From NCBI RefSeq assembly GCF_001905825.1, contig NZ_LIVV01000004.1, positions 619,687-683,686 of the forward strand: a stretch of DNA of 64,000 bases, in the 5' to 3' direction. Of this stretch, positions 30,418 to 38,462 are shown piece by piece. The stretch comes from Streptomyces sp. CB02009. GTDB taxonomy: Bacteria > Actinomycetota > Actinomycetes > Streptomycetales > Streptomycetaceae. How positions within the stretch are numbered: position 1 is the first letter of the stretch; the number at the start of each line of letters is the position of its first letter. The notes beneath the pieces were generated by a model. That model did no database searches. It was not told where the DNA came from and worked only from the letters and a program-made list of their open reading frames with translations. The position numbers and the translations under genes are program-made.

Positions 30418-32745
30418 ATGTCCATTTTCAGTTCTGATCACGCCGTCATGCCCGAGAACGACGAGATCGTCGACGCCGCCGAGGCTGTCGCGATCGTCGA
30501 GATCGACACCGACGACCTCGCCGAGGCCGTAGAGGCCCTCGACACCGACTCCGACGACGACTCCGTCGAGGAGCCCGCCGAGCCCACCATCACCTTCGGC
30601 GACCTCGGTCTGCCCGAGGGCGTCGTGCGCAAGCTCGCGCAGAACGGTGTGACCACCCCCTTCCCGATCCAGGCCGCGACCATCCCGGACGCCCTGGCCG
30701 GCAAGGACATCCTGGGCCGTGGGCGTACCGGCTCGGGCAAGACCCTCTCCTTCGGTCTGCCGCTCCTGGCCGGTCTGGCCGGCGGCCACACCGACAAGAA
30801 GAAGCCCCGCGGCATCATCCTCACGCCGACCCGTGAGCTCGCGATGCAGGTCGCGGACGCCCTCCAGCCCTACGGCGACGTGCTCGGCCTCAAGATGAAG
30901 GTCGTCTGCGGCGGTACCTCCATGGGCAACCAGATCTACGCCCTGGAGCGCGGTGTCGACGTCCTCGTCGCCACCCCGGGCCGTCTCCGCGACATCATCA
31001 ACCGCGGCGCCTGCTCCCTGGAGAACGTGAAGATCGCGGTCCTCGACGAGGCCGACCAGATGGCCGACCTGGGCTTCCTGCCCGAGGTCACCGAGCTGCT
31101 CGACCAGATCCCCGGCGGCGGCCAGCGCATGCTCTTCTCCGCCACCATGGAGAACGAGATCGGCACCCTGGTCAAGCGCTACCTGACCGACCCCGTCACG
31201 CACGAGGTCGACAGCGCCCAGGGCAACGTCACGACCATGAGCCACCACGTCCTCGTCGTGAAGCCGAAGGACAAGGCGCCGGTCACCGCCGCCATCGCCG
31301 CCCGCAAGGGCCGCACCATCATCTTCGTCCGCACCCAGCTCGGCGCGGACCGCATCGCGGAGCAGCTGTGCGACGCCGGTGTGAAGGCCGACGCGCTGCA
31401 CGGCGGCATGACGCAGGGCGCCCGTACCCGCGTCCTGGAGGACTTCAAGAAGGGCTACGTCAACGCGCTCGTCGCGACCGACGTCGCCGCCCGCGGCATC
31501 CACGTCGACGGCATCGACCTGGTCCTCAACGTGGACCCGGCCGGCGACCACAAGGACTACCTGCACCGCTCGGGCCGTACCGCCCGTGCCGGCCGCTCCG
31601 GTGTCGTGGTCTCCCTGGCCCTGCCGCACCAGCGCCGTCAGATCTTCCGTCTGATGGAGGACGCGGGCGTCGACGCCTCGCGCCACATGGTCGGCGGCGC
31701 CGGCGCGTTCGACCCCGAGGTCGCCGAGATCACGGGCGCCCGTTCGCTGACCGAGGTCCAGGCCGACTCGGCGAACAACTCGGCCAAGCAGGCCGAGCGC
31801 GAGGTCGTCGACCTGACCAAGCAGCTGGAGCGCCTGCAGCTCCGCGCCGTCGAGCTCCGCGAGGAGGCCGACCGCCTGGTGGCCCGCGCCGCCCGTGAGC
31901 GTGGCGAGGACCCGGAGGCCGCTGTCGCCGAGGTGGCCGAGGCCGCCGAGGCCGAGATCGCGGCCGCCGCCGTCGAGGCCGAGCGTGCCGCCCGCGCCGA
32001 GGAGCAGCGCCGCGAGGAGCGTCCGGCCCGCGACGAGCGGGGCAACTACGAGCGTCGTGACCGTGGCGGCTTCAACCGCGACGACCGCGGTGACCGTGGC
32101 GGCTTCCGCGGCGGCGACCGCGGTGGCGACCGTGGTGGCTTCCGTCGTGACAACGACCGTCCGTCCGGTGGCTTCCGTCGTGACGACCGTCCGTCGGGTG
32201 GCTTCAACCGTGACGACCGCGGTGGCGACCGTGGCGGTTTCCGTCGTGACAACGACCGTCCGTCCGGTGGCTTCCGTCGTGACGACCGTCCGTCGGGTGG
32301 CTTCAACCGTGACGACCGCGGTGGCCGTTCTTTCGAGCGTCGTGACAACGACCGTCCGTCCGGCGGTTTCCGTCGTGACGACCGTCCGTCGGGCGGTTTC
32401 AACCGTGACGACCGCGGTGGCCGTTCTTTCGAGCGTCGTGACAACGACCGTCCGTCCGGCGGTTTCCGTCGTGACGACCGTCCGTCGGGTGGCTTCAACC
32501 GCGACGACCGTGGCGGCCGTTCTTTCGAGCGCCGTGACGACCGTCCGTCCGGCGGCCACCGTGGCAGCGACCGTCCGTTCAACCGCGACCGCCGCGACGA
32601 CCGCCCCGCCGGCGGCTTCCGCCCGGGTGGCGGCGACCGCCCGTACGGCCGTCGTGACGACCACCGCGGCACCGGCTCGACCGGTTCGACCGGTGGCTCC
32701 TTCGGCCGCCGCGACGACAAGCCGCGCTGGAAGCGCAACGGCTGA
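30418..32745 (+). CDS. DEAD-box RNA helicase with Arg/Gly/Asp-rich repeat tail
   Basis: The 775-residue ATP-dependent RNA helicase has an acidic N-terminus, a Q-motif (FPIQAATIPDALAG), Walker A GRTGSGKT, PTRELAMQ, the DEAD box in VLDEADQMAD, FSAT, and the C-terminal HRSGRTARAG. An Ala/Glu-rich coiled-coil region (about residues 440-540) follows. The C-terminal about 230 residues are near-perfect 32-33 residue repeats of the RGG/RDDRPSGGF kind, basic and likely RNA-binding and disordered. Roles in RNA unwinding, cold adaptation or mRNA decay are typical. The repeat codons favour CGT, unlike most of the window. It ends with a strong terminator. Confidence 0.95.
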   Translation: MSIFSSDHAVMPENDEIVDAAEAVAIVEIDTDDLAEAVEALDTDSDDDSVEEPAEPTITFGDLGLPEGVVRKLAQNGVTTPFPIQAATIPDALAGKDILGRGRTGSGKTLSFGLPLLAGLAGGHTDKKKPRGIILTPTRELAMQVADALQPYGDVLGLKMKVVCGGTSMGNQIYALERGVDVLVATPGRLRDIINRGACSLENVKIAVLDEADQMADLGFLPEVTELLDQIPGGGQRMLFSATMENEIGTLVKRYLTDPVTHEVDSAQGNVTTMSHHVLVVKPKDKAPVTAAIAARKGRTIIFVRTQLGADRIAEQLCDAGVKADALHGGMTQGARTRVLEDFKKGYVNALVATDVAARGIHVDGIDLVLNVDPAGDHKDYLHRSGRTARAGRSGVVVSLALPHQRRQIFRLMEDAGVDASRHMVGGAGAFDPEVAEITGARSLTEVQADSANNSAKQAEREVVDLTKQLERLQLRAVELREEADRLVARAARERGEDPEAAVAEVAEAAEAEIAAAAVEAERAARAEEQRREERPARDERGNYERRDRGGFNRDDRGDRGGFRGGDRGGDRGGFRRDNDRPSGGFRRDDRPSGGFNRDDRGGDRGGFRRDNDRPSGGFRRDDRPSGGFNRDDRGGRSFERRDNDRPSGGFRRDDRPSGGFNRDDRGGRSFERRDNDRPSGGFRRDDRPSGGFNRDDRGGRSFERRDDRPSGGHRGSDRPFNRDRRDDRPAGGFRPGGGDRPYGRRDDHRGTGSTGSTGGSFGRRDDKPRWKRNG
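32065..32580 (+). repeat. 96/99-bp repeats in helicase tail
   Basis: About four and a half copies of a 96- or 99-bp unit code for GFNRDDRGG, RSFERRDNDRPSGG (or DRGGFRRDNDRPSGG) and FRRDDRPSG in order. Identity between copies is high at DNA level including silent sites, which suggests recent duplication or gene conversion. Confidence 0.85.
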
Positions 32746-32765
32746 GGTCGGCTGACCTGACAACA

Positions 32766-32807
32766 CACAGGGCCCGTACAGCACTTCGGTGCCGTACGGG
32801 CCCTGTG
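32766..32807 (+). terminator. Terminator of DEAD-box helicase
   Basis: A 14-bp perfect stem (CACAGGGCCCGTAC / GTACGGGCCCTGTG) is capped by a second stem GCAC-TTCG-GTGC. Confidence 0.9.
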
Positions 32808-32961
32808 CGTGCGTCCCGCGACACGGCCGGAACAGGGGCGTCCCGAGCGCCGTTCGGGGTCCGCTCCGCCCGCCGTCGCGGGAACGGGCCCCGAGCCGTC
32901 GCGTATACCCGATCGGTTCGGGGGATCTCTCGGGCTATGCTGCACGGGTGTGCTTGTCCAC

Positions 32962-33034
32962 GGGCCGTTAGCTCAATTGGCAGAGCAGCGGACTTTTAAT
33001 CCGTTGGTTGTGGGTTCGAGTCCCACACGGCCTA
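32962..33034 (+). tRNA. tRNA-Lys(TTT)
   Basis: The cloverleaf has acceptor GGGCCGT/ACGGCCT (one G-T pair), D-loop AATTGGCA, anticodon loop CTTTTAA (TTT) and T-arm GGGTTCGAGTCCC. CCA is not encoded. Confidence 0.95.
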
Positions 33035-33182
33035 CGTGTGGCAGGCGGGGGCTTCGGTCTCCGAGCTGCCGAGGAGCGCCCCGACCGGTTTCGACCGGTC
33101 GGGGCGTTTCCGTATCCGGGCCGCGGTGAGCAGCACCGTGGGTGACTCTGGTTCGTGGACGCTGAGCGTGGAGGTGGGGACC

Positions 33183-34604
33183 GTGACGGTGAACGGATCC
33201 GGTGATCCGATGGGCCGGGCCAGAACACTGGCGCGGTGGGCGCTCGGCGCCGCCGCGGCGGCGGTCGTGCTGCTGCTGACCGGGCTCGGGGGCGCCGGTC
33301 TGCTGGTGCTCCTGGGCGCGCTCGTCGGGCTGGTCTGTTCGGCCGTCGGCATCTGGTGGTTCCTCGCCCACCGCGGGCCGCTGCGGGTGGCCGGCGCGCT
33401 GCTGGCCGTCGCCGCGCCGCTCGCCGTCCTCGTCCTGTACGTCCTCTGGGGCCCCTGGCTGACCGGGCTCGGGGCCCTCGCCTCGTGGAGCGTGGCGCTG
33501 GTCAGCGCGCGGGCCGCCCTGCGCCTCATCCGGGACGTGAACGGAACTCCGGCCCGTCAGCGGCCGAAGCGGCGCCCGCGGCCGAAGCGACCGGTGCTGA
33601 TCATGAACCCGAAGTCCGGGGGCGGCAAGGTCGCCCGCTTCGGGCTCGTCGAGCGGGCCGAGAAGCTGGGCGCGCGGGTCGTCCTCATCGATCCGTCCGT
33701 CGAGACCGATGTCGCCGCGCTCGCCAGGGAGGCCGTCGCCGACGGCGCCGACCTGCTCGGGGTGGCCGGCGGGGACGGCACCCAGGCGCTGGTCGCCGCC
33801 GTCGCCGCCGAGCACGACCTGCCCTTCCTCGTCATCTCCGCCGGAACCCGCAACCACTTCGCCCTCGACCTGGGGCTCGACCGCGCCGACCCGGCGACCT
33901 GCCTGGACGCCCTCGTCGACGGTGAGGAACTCCGGGTCGACCTCGGCTCGGTGTCCGGGCGGGCGTTCGTCAACACCGTCTCCTTCGGCGTGTACGCGGA
34001 TGTCGTCCAGCTCCCCGAGTACCGCGACGCGAAGGCCGGCACGGCCGTCGACGTGCTCCCCGACCTGCTCCAGGGCGGTGGCGGCGACCGCCTCGACGCG
34101 ACCGCCGACGGACAGTCGCTCCCCGCCCAGCAGGCCCTGCTCGTCAGCAACAACCCCTATGCCGCGCCCGATCCGTTCAGTGCCGCCGCCGCCAGAAGAC
34201 CGCGCCTGGACGGCGGTGAGCTCGGGGTGATCGCCGTCCGGGTCGACGGGGCCGCGCAGGCCGCCGAGATGGCCGTACTGGGCACGAACTCGACCGGGTT
34301 GAACGTCCTGACGGCCGCCCGGGTCGAGGTGACGGGGAAGGCCGCGGCCCCCGTCCCCGTGCCCCCCTCGGTCCTCGTCCCCGCGCCGGCCCGGGCCCCC
34401 GGCACCCCCGGCACCATCGCCGTCGCCGTCGACGGTGAGGCGCTGACCCTTCCCACCCCCGTCGTCTGCACCCTGCGGCCCCGCGCCCTGCGGGTGCTCG
34501 TGCCGCGCCACCGGCCCGGCGTCATCGAGCCCCAGCCGCGCCTCGACTGGCGCCGCATCACCGAACTCGCCTTCCAGACCCCCTCGAGGAGCAGTGACTC
34601 ATGA
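33183..34604 (+). CDS. Diacylglycerol kinase-family lipid kinase
   Basis: The 473-residue protein has an N-terminal membrane region with about three or four hydrophobic helices (residues 20-110) and a basic linker (RQRPKRRPRPKRP). The DAGK catalytic domain follows, with LIMNPKSGGGK and the nucleotide loop GVAGGDGTQALV, then SAGTRNHFALDLGLD. Such enzymes phosphorylate diacylglycerol, sphingosine or related lipids at the inner membrane face. GTG at 33183 follows GGAGGTGGGG. The stop overlaps the ATG of the PAP2 phosphatase gene, pairing a lipid kinase with an opposing phosphatase. Confidence 0.9.
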   Translation: MTVNGSGDPMGRARTLARWALGAAAAAVVLLLTGLGGAGLLVLLGALVGLVCSAVGIWWFLAHRGPLRVAGALLAVAAPLAVLVLYVLWGPWLTGLGALASWSVALVSARAALRLIRDVNGTPARQRPKRRPRPKRPVLIMNPKSGGGKVARFGLVERAEKLGARVVLIDPSVETDVAALAREAVADGADLLGVAGGDGTQALVAAVAAEHDLPFLVISAGTRNHFALDLGLDRADPATCLDALVDGEELRVDLGSVSGRAFVNTVSFGVYADVVQLPEYRDAKAGTAVDVLPDLLQGGGGDRLDATADGQSLPAQQALLVSNNPYAAPDPFSAAAARRPRLDGGELGVIAVRVDGAAQAAEMAVLGTNSTGLNVLTAARVEVTGKAAAPVPVPPSVLVPAPARAPGTPGTIAVAVDGEALTLPTPVVCTLRPRALRVLVPRHRPGVIEPQPRLDWRRITELAFQTPSRSSDS

Positions 34605-35212
34605 CCGGCACCACCCCCACCCCCACCTCCGCTCCCGCCCCCGCCTCGAACCCCGTCCGGGCCGTCTTCCGGGACCTCCTCGCGATCGACGGGGCGGTCT
34701 ACGCCGCCGTGGCCGCCACCCCCACGCCCACGCTCGACACGGGCCTGCGCAGGCTGTCGAGGGCGGCGAACCACTCCAAGATCTCGTTCGCCGTGGCGGC
34801 CGGACTCGCCCTGGTTCCCGGCCGGCCGCGGCGCGCCGCGCTGGCCGGCGTCGGGGCGGTGGCCGTCGCCTCTGCCACGGCCAACCTGCTGGGCAAGCGC
34901 CTCGTCCGCAGGCCGCGCCCGGACCGCGAGGCGGCCCGGGTCGTGGTGGCCCGTCATGTGCGGATGCCGGACTCGGCGTCGTTCCCCTCCGGGCACACCG
35001 CGTCGGCCGTGGCCTTCGCGACCGCCGCGGGGGTCGCCTTCCCGCCGGTCGCGGTGCCCCTGCACGTCCTGGCGATGGCCGTGGGCTACTCACGTGTCCA
35101 CACGGGGGTGCACTACCCGGGAGACGTCGCCGCGGGCGCGCTCCTCGGCGTGGCGAGCGCCGCCGTCTCCCTGACGGCCGTGGCCTCCTTGGTGCCCGCC
35201 AGGGGGAAGTGA
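34601..35212 (+). CDS. PAP2-family lipid phosphatase
   Basis: The 203-residue integral membrane phosphatase has the three PAP2 signatures in order: KRLVRRPRP (KxxxxxxRP), FPSGHTAS (PSGH) and SRVHTGVHYPGD (SRxxxxxHxxxD). These enzymes remove phosphate from phosphatidic acid, undecaprenyl pyrophosphate or similar lipids at the outer face of the membrane. It is translationally coupled to the lipid kinase by a four-base overlap. Length and helix count are normal. Confidence 0.93.
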   Translation: MTGTTPTPTSAPAPASNPVRAVFRDLLAIDGAVYAAVAATPTPTLDTGLRRLSRAANHSKISFAVAAGLALVPGRPRRAALAGVGAVAVASATANLLGKRLVRRPRPDREAARVVVARHVRMPDSASFPSGHTASAVAFATAAGVAFPPVAVPLHVLAMAVGYSRVHTGVHYPGDVAAGALLGVASAAVSLTAVASLVPARGK

Positions 35213-35322
35213 CCGGGCGTCGGGAGAGACCCGCCCGGCCGACGGGAGGCGGCGGCGGTCCGTACGCCGACCGCCTCCGTACGCCCGCCGATCGCGTGCG
35301 CGGGCCCGCGTACGGGCCGCCC

Positions 35323-36246
35323 TCAGTACGTCGCGCGGGCCAGGTCCTCCTCCGAGAGGTCGAGCGCGGCGAGCCGCTCCGGGTCCGCGAGGATCTGCAG
35401 CTCGACGATCCTGTCCCCGGCGATCGTGAACGCCATGAGCGCGCCCGGGCGTCCGTCGCGGACGGAGAGGAACGCGGGCGCGCCGTTGACGATCACCGGC
35501 AGCGAGGCCTGCTTGAACCTGGCGTACGTGAGGGCCTGCGCGATGACCGCCTCGGCGCCCCGCACGACCTTGGAGACGGCCGCGAGCGTCCGGCCGCCGT
35601 CCGCGCGGAGCACCACGTCCGGGTCGAGGACGGCGAGCAGTCCCTCGAAGTCGCCGCCGTGCGAGGCGGCGAGGAAGGCGTCGGCGATCTCCCGCTGCCG
35701 GCGCGCGTCGGGCCCGGGGGCGGGGGTGGCGTCCTGGACACGGCGGCGGGCGCGGCTGGCGAGCTGGCGGGTGGCGGCCGGGGTGCGGTCCACGATCCGC
35801 GCGATCTCGTCGAAGGAGACGGCGAACATGTCGTGGAGGACGAACGCGAGCCGCTCGGCCGGGCCCAGGGTCTCCAGGACGACCAGGAGGGCGAGGCCGA
35901 CGGATTCGGTGATCTCGGCCGCGTGCTCGGGGTCGGTGGTGCCGGCGACCCGGACGACCGGGTCGGGGACGTAGTACTCCAGCGGGTCCTCGCGGCGCGA
36001 GCCGCGCGAGCGCAGCATGTCGAGGCAGACGCGGCCGACGACCGTGGTCAGCCAGCCGCTGAGGTTGCCCACGGCGCTGACGTCGCTGCGGTTGAGCTTG
36101 AACCAGGCCTCCTGGACGGCGTCCTCGGCCTCGCTGAGCGAGCCCAGCATCCGGTACGCGACCGCCCGCAGATGTCCCCGGTCGGCCTCGAAGCGGCGGG
36201 CCAGCAGGTCCTTGTCGTCGGTGCGGTTGTCGCGGTTCTGGTCCAC
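35323..36246 (-). CDS. ECF41/SigJ-type sigma factor with SnoaL-like tail
   Basis: The product has sigma-70 region 2 (RAVAYRMLGSLSEAEDAVQEAW), region 4 (LGPAERLAFVLHDMF with SFDEIARIVDRTPAATRQL) and a C-terminal SnoaL/NTF2-like domain (about 110 residues). That tail controls activity in place of a separate anti-sigma factor in the ECF41 group. I prefer the GTG at 36246, which has GGGGAG at good spacing, over the ATG at 36276. No carboxymuconolactone-decarboxylase or oxidoreductase gene, the usual ECF41 partner, is adjacent. Instead a rhodanese is divergently encoded. The signal is unknown. Confidence 0.9.
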   Translation of the reverse strand: MDQNRDNRTDDKDLLARRFEADRGHLRAVAYRMLGSLSEAEDAVQEAWFKLNRSDVSAVGNLSGWLTTVVGRVCLDMLRSRGSRREDPLEYYVPDPVVRVAGTTDPEHAAEITESVGLALLVVLETLGPAERLAFVLHDMFAVSFDEIARIVDRTPAATRQLASRARRRVQDATPAPGPDARRQREIADAFLAASHGGDFEGLLAVLDPDVVLRADGGRTLAAVSKVVRGAEAVIAQALTYARFKQASLPVIVNGAPAFLSVRDGRPGALMAFTIAGDRIVELQILADPERLAALDLSEEDLARATY

Positions 36247-36475
36247 TCGTCGCTCTCCCCGTTCGCGTCCCGTCATGTCCTCATGACGGACCCAACCTCG
36301 TCGATGTGACGCCGCCTGTCACTCCCCTTCCGGCGGGGCATCGGCGGTCCCGGGGATTCCGCTACGTGAGATCCACGCCGCCGCACGGTGAACGCCCGGG
36401 ATTCCCCGGTCGATGGCTCGGAGCGCCGGGGATCGTCCCTTCAGCGCGGTGATCATCATCCGTAGATTGATTCTC

Positions 36476-36970
36476 ATGACGACGACAACTTCGCAGGTCA
36501 ACGCCGTGCTCCGTACCCCGCCGGCCTCTCCCGCCGCCGCTGCCGCGTACTTCTCCGCGAGCCTCGCCTTCCACGCCGATGTCTCCGACGTGGCCTCCGT
36601 GCTGGCCGCCGCGGCCGCCGACGGCACCGACCCGGGCTTCGTGGTGATCGACTCGCGCTCGACGGCCTCCTGGGACCAGGGGCACGTCCCCGGCGCCGTC
36701 CACCTGCCGACCGCGCTCATCCCCGAGCAGGCCGAGCGGCTGCTCGACCGGTCCGTGCCGGTCGTCACGTACTGCTGGGGCCCTGGCTGCAACGGCGCCA
36801 CGCGCGCCGCGCTGGCCCTCGCGGAGCTGGGGTTCCAGGTGAAGGAGATGCTCGGCGGCTTCGAGTACTGGGTGCGCGAGGGCTTCGCGTACGAGACCTG
36901 GGAGGGGCCCGCGGAGAAGGCCGCGGACCCGCTCACGGCGCCGGTGGACTCGGACGACTGCGGCTGCTGA
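36476..36970 (+). CDS. Rhodanese-like domain protein
   Basis: The 164-residue protein has one rhodanese domain with the entry motif FVVIDSRSTASWDQGHVPGA and an active-site loop CNGATR preceded by YCWGPG, giving the catalytic Cys of a CxxxxR loop. It could transfer sulfane sulfur or act in redox handling. The C-terminus ends in DDCGC, an extra Cys pair. It is divergent from the sigma factor gene, across a 229-base region that may contain the promoters of both. Confidence 0.9.
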   Translation: MTTTTSQVNAVLRTPPASPAAAAAYFSASLAFHADVSDVASVLAAAAADGTDPGFVVIDSRSTASWDQGHVPGAVHLPTALIPEQAERLLDRSVPVVTYCWGPGCNGATRAALALAELGFQVKEMLGGFEYWVREGFAYETWEGPAEKAADPLTAPVDSDDCGC

Positions 36971-37023
36971 CGGAAATCGATTTCCGGATCGCCCCGCCCA
37001 TGCCGTACAGTCGTGTTTACCGA

Positions 37024-37097
37024 CGCGGGGTGGAGCAGCTCGGTAGCTCGCTGGGCTCATAACCCAGAGGTCGCAGGTTCAAATCCTGTCCCCGCTA
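37024..37097 (+). tRNA. Initiator tRNA-fMet(CAT)
   Basis: The cloverleaf has anticodon loop CTCATAA (CAT) with the three G-C pairs of initiators in the anticodon stem (CTGGG/CCCAG). The first base C1 faces T72 and does not pair, another initiator mark. The T-arm is AGGTTCAAATCCT. CCA is not encoded. Confidence 0.96.
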
Positions 37098-37107
37098 CTC
37101 AGTAGCA

Positions 37108-37144
37108 CGAAGGCCCGGATCCAGTCACTGGATCCGGGCCTTCG
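37108..37144. terminator. Terminator after tRNA-fMet
   Basis: An 18-bp perfect inverted repeat (arms 37108-37125 and 37127-37144, core AGGCCCGGATCCAGT), followed by TCGTTT, lies 10 bases after the tRNA. Confidence 0.9.
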
Positions 37145-37164
37145 TCGTTTCCGCATGTCGGCGC

Positions 37165-37195
37165 TTGACCTTGACGCAACGTCAAGATCTAGCGT
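37165..37195 (+). promoter_or_regulatory. MerR-type promoter and operator of the TipA-like gene
   Basis: TTGACC (37165-37170) and TAGCGT (37190-37195) are separated by 19 bases, the long spacer typical of MerR-activated promoters. Inside the spacer is the inverted repeat CTTGACG-CAA-CGTCAAG (37170-37186), the likely binding site. The expected transcription start coincides with the ATG at 37203, so the mRNA would be leaderless. Confidence 0.65.
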
Positions 37196-37202
37196 TCTCG
37201 GC

Positions 37203-37943
37203 ATGGAGTGGTCGATCCAAGAGATCGCCAAGAAGGCCGGCACCACCAGTCGCACCCTCCGGCACTACGGGGAGCGCGGGCTGCTGGAGCCGAGCCGGAT
37301 CGGCGCGAACGGTTACCGGTACTACGACCAGGCGGCGCTCGTGCGGCTGCAGCGGATCCTGCTGCTGCGCGAGCTGGGGCTCTCGTTGCCCGCGATCGCC
37401 GAGGTCCTGGCGGGGCAGCGGGACACGTCCGCCGCCCTGCGCACCCATCTCGCGCTCCTGGAGCAGGAGCGGGAGCGCATCGGCCGGCAGATCGCGTCGG
37501 TGCGGACCACTCTCCACAAGACCGAGAGCGGAGAAGAACTCATGGCCGACGAAGTGTTCGACGGTTTCGACCACACGGTGTACGAACAGGAGGTCACCGA
37601 GCGTTGGGGCCGCGACGCCTACGAGAGCGGCGACCGGTGGTGGCGCTCGCTCACCGACGCCCAGAAGAAGGCGTTCATGGCGGAGCAGGCCGGCATCGCC
37701 CGCGACTTCGCGCAGGCGCTCAGGGACGGTCTCGCCGCCGGCAGCGACGCGGTGCAGGAGATCGCGCGGCGCCAGGTCGCGTGGCTGTCCGCCACCACGA
37801 CCCCGAGCAAGGAGTACGTGATCGGTCTCGGCCGCATGTACGTCGACGACCCGCGCTTCACCGCGAACTACGACCAGCACGGCGAGGGCACCGCGGTCCT
37901 CGTCAGGGACGCGCTGGAGATCTACGCGGAGCGGAACCTCTAG
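37203..37943 (+). CDS. TipA-type MerR regulator with antibiotic-binding domain
   Basis: The 246-residue protein has an N-terminal MerR helix-turn-helix and wing (SIQEIAKKAGTTSRTLRHY, GYRYYDQAALVRLQRI), a coiled-coil dimerisation helix, and a C-terminal TipAS-like domain (about residues 115-246) with WGRDAYESGDRWWRSL. In TipA that domain covalently binds thiopeptides such as thiostrepton and activates transcription. An internal in-frame ATG at 37542 (MADEVFDGFD) would give the short TipAS form made from the same gene in known cases. The promoter has MerR features and the mRNA seems leaderless. Confidence 0.9.
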   Translation: MEWSIQEIAKKAGTTSRTLRHYGERGLLEPSRIGANGYRYYDQAALVRLQRILLLRELGLSLPAIAEVLAGQRDTSAALRTHLALLEQERERIGRQIASVRTTLHKTESGEELMADEVFDGFDHTVYEQEVTERWGRDAYESGDRWWRSLTDAQKKAFMAEQAGIARDFAQALRDGLAAGSDAVQEIARRQVAWLSATTTPSKEYVIGLGRMYVDDPRFTANYDQHGEGTAVLVRDALEIYAERNL

Positions 37944-37977
37944 CAGGTGAACGATGGCCGGAACCCGGCCAGTCCCT

Positions 37978-38007
37978 TTGTGCGCCCGCACTGCCTCGCC
38001 GTAGTGT
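37978..38007 (+). promoter_or_regulatory. Possible promoter of small secreted protein gene
   Basis: TTGTGC (37978-37983) and TAGTGT (38002-38007) are 18 bases apart. They would place the transcription start a few bases before the ATG at 38018. Confidence 0.3.
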
Positions 38008-38017
38008 CGCGCGCACC

Positions 38018-38398
38018 ATGAGTGACGAGCGTGTGAGTGACGTATGCCGGCGGGCGCCCGCCGTGCTCGTCCTGCTCGCGCTCCTCGCCCTCCTCGTCAG
38101 CGTCTGCCACGGCTCGCACGGGCACGTGCTGCCGCCCTCCGGCTCCGCGGCCGTCGTCTCGGCCCCCGCGCTGCCGCACGGCTGCGACCGGTCCGGAGAG
38201 GCATGGTCCTTCGACGTCCACCTCCCCGCGCAGACCGCCGCCGCGCCCCTCGCCGCGCCGGACGCCGGCGGAGCCGTACTCCTGCCGTACGCGGCCGACC
38301 TCCGCACCGACCCCCGCGCGCGCTGCGTCCGGGGCAGGGCGGGACCCGGCCCCGAGCCGGGCCGGCTGCTGATCGCCCTCGGAGTGGACCGGAACTGA
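38018..38398 (+). CDS. Small exported protein of unknown function
   Basis: The 126-residue product has an N-terminal hydrophobic stretch (APAVLVLLALLALLVSV, residues about 14-30) followed by CHGSHGHV, then a Pro/Ala-rich exported region without a recognisable domain. The lipobox fit is poor (Val before Cys), so membrane anchoring is more likely than lipidation. It precedes the cysteine-synthase-like gene by 64 bases and may share its promoter. Confidence 0.55.
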   Translation: MSDERVSDVCRRAPAVLVLLALLALLVSVCHGSHGHVLPPSGSAAVVSAPALPHGCDRSGEAWSFDVHLPAQTAAAPLAAPDAGGAVLLPYAADLRTDPRARCVRGRAGPGPEPGRLLIALGVDRN

Positions 38399-38462
38399 GC
38401 CGGGTCCCGCCCTCGCGTGACCAGGCCCCCTTCCGCGTACTCACCCCAAGGACGCCCCACCC

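Noticed and set aside
32065..32580. Regular 96/99-bp repeats considered as a CRISPR array
   Set aside because: The repeats are coding, in frame, contiguous and without unique spacers; no cas gene is present.
30367..32784. An 805-codon minus-strand frame opposite the DEAD-box helicase with Thr/Val-rich repeats
   Set aside because: The repeats mirror the RDDRPSGGF repeats of the real gene; there is no ribosome site or domain.
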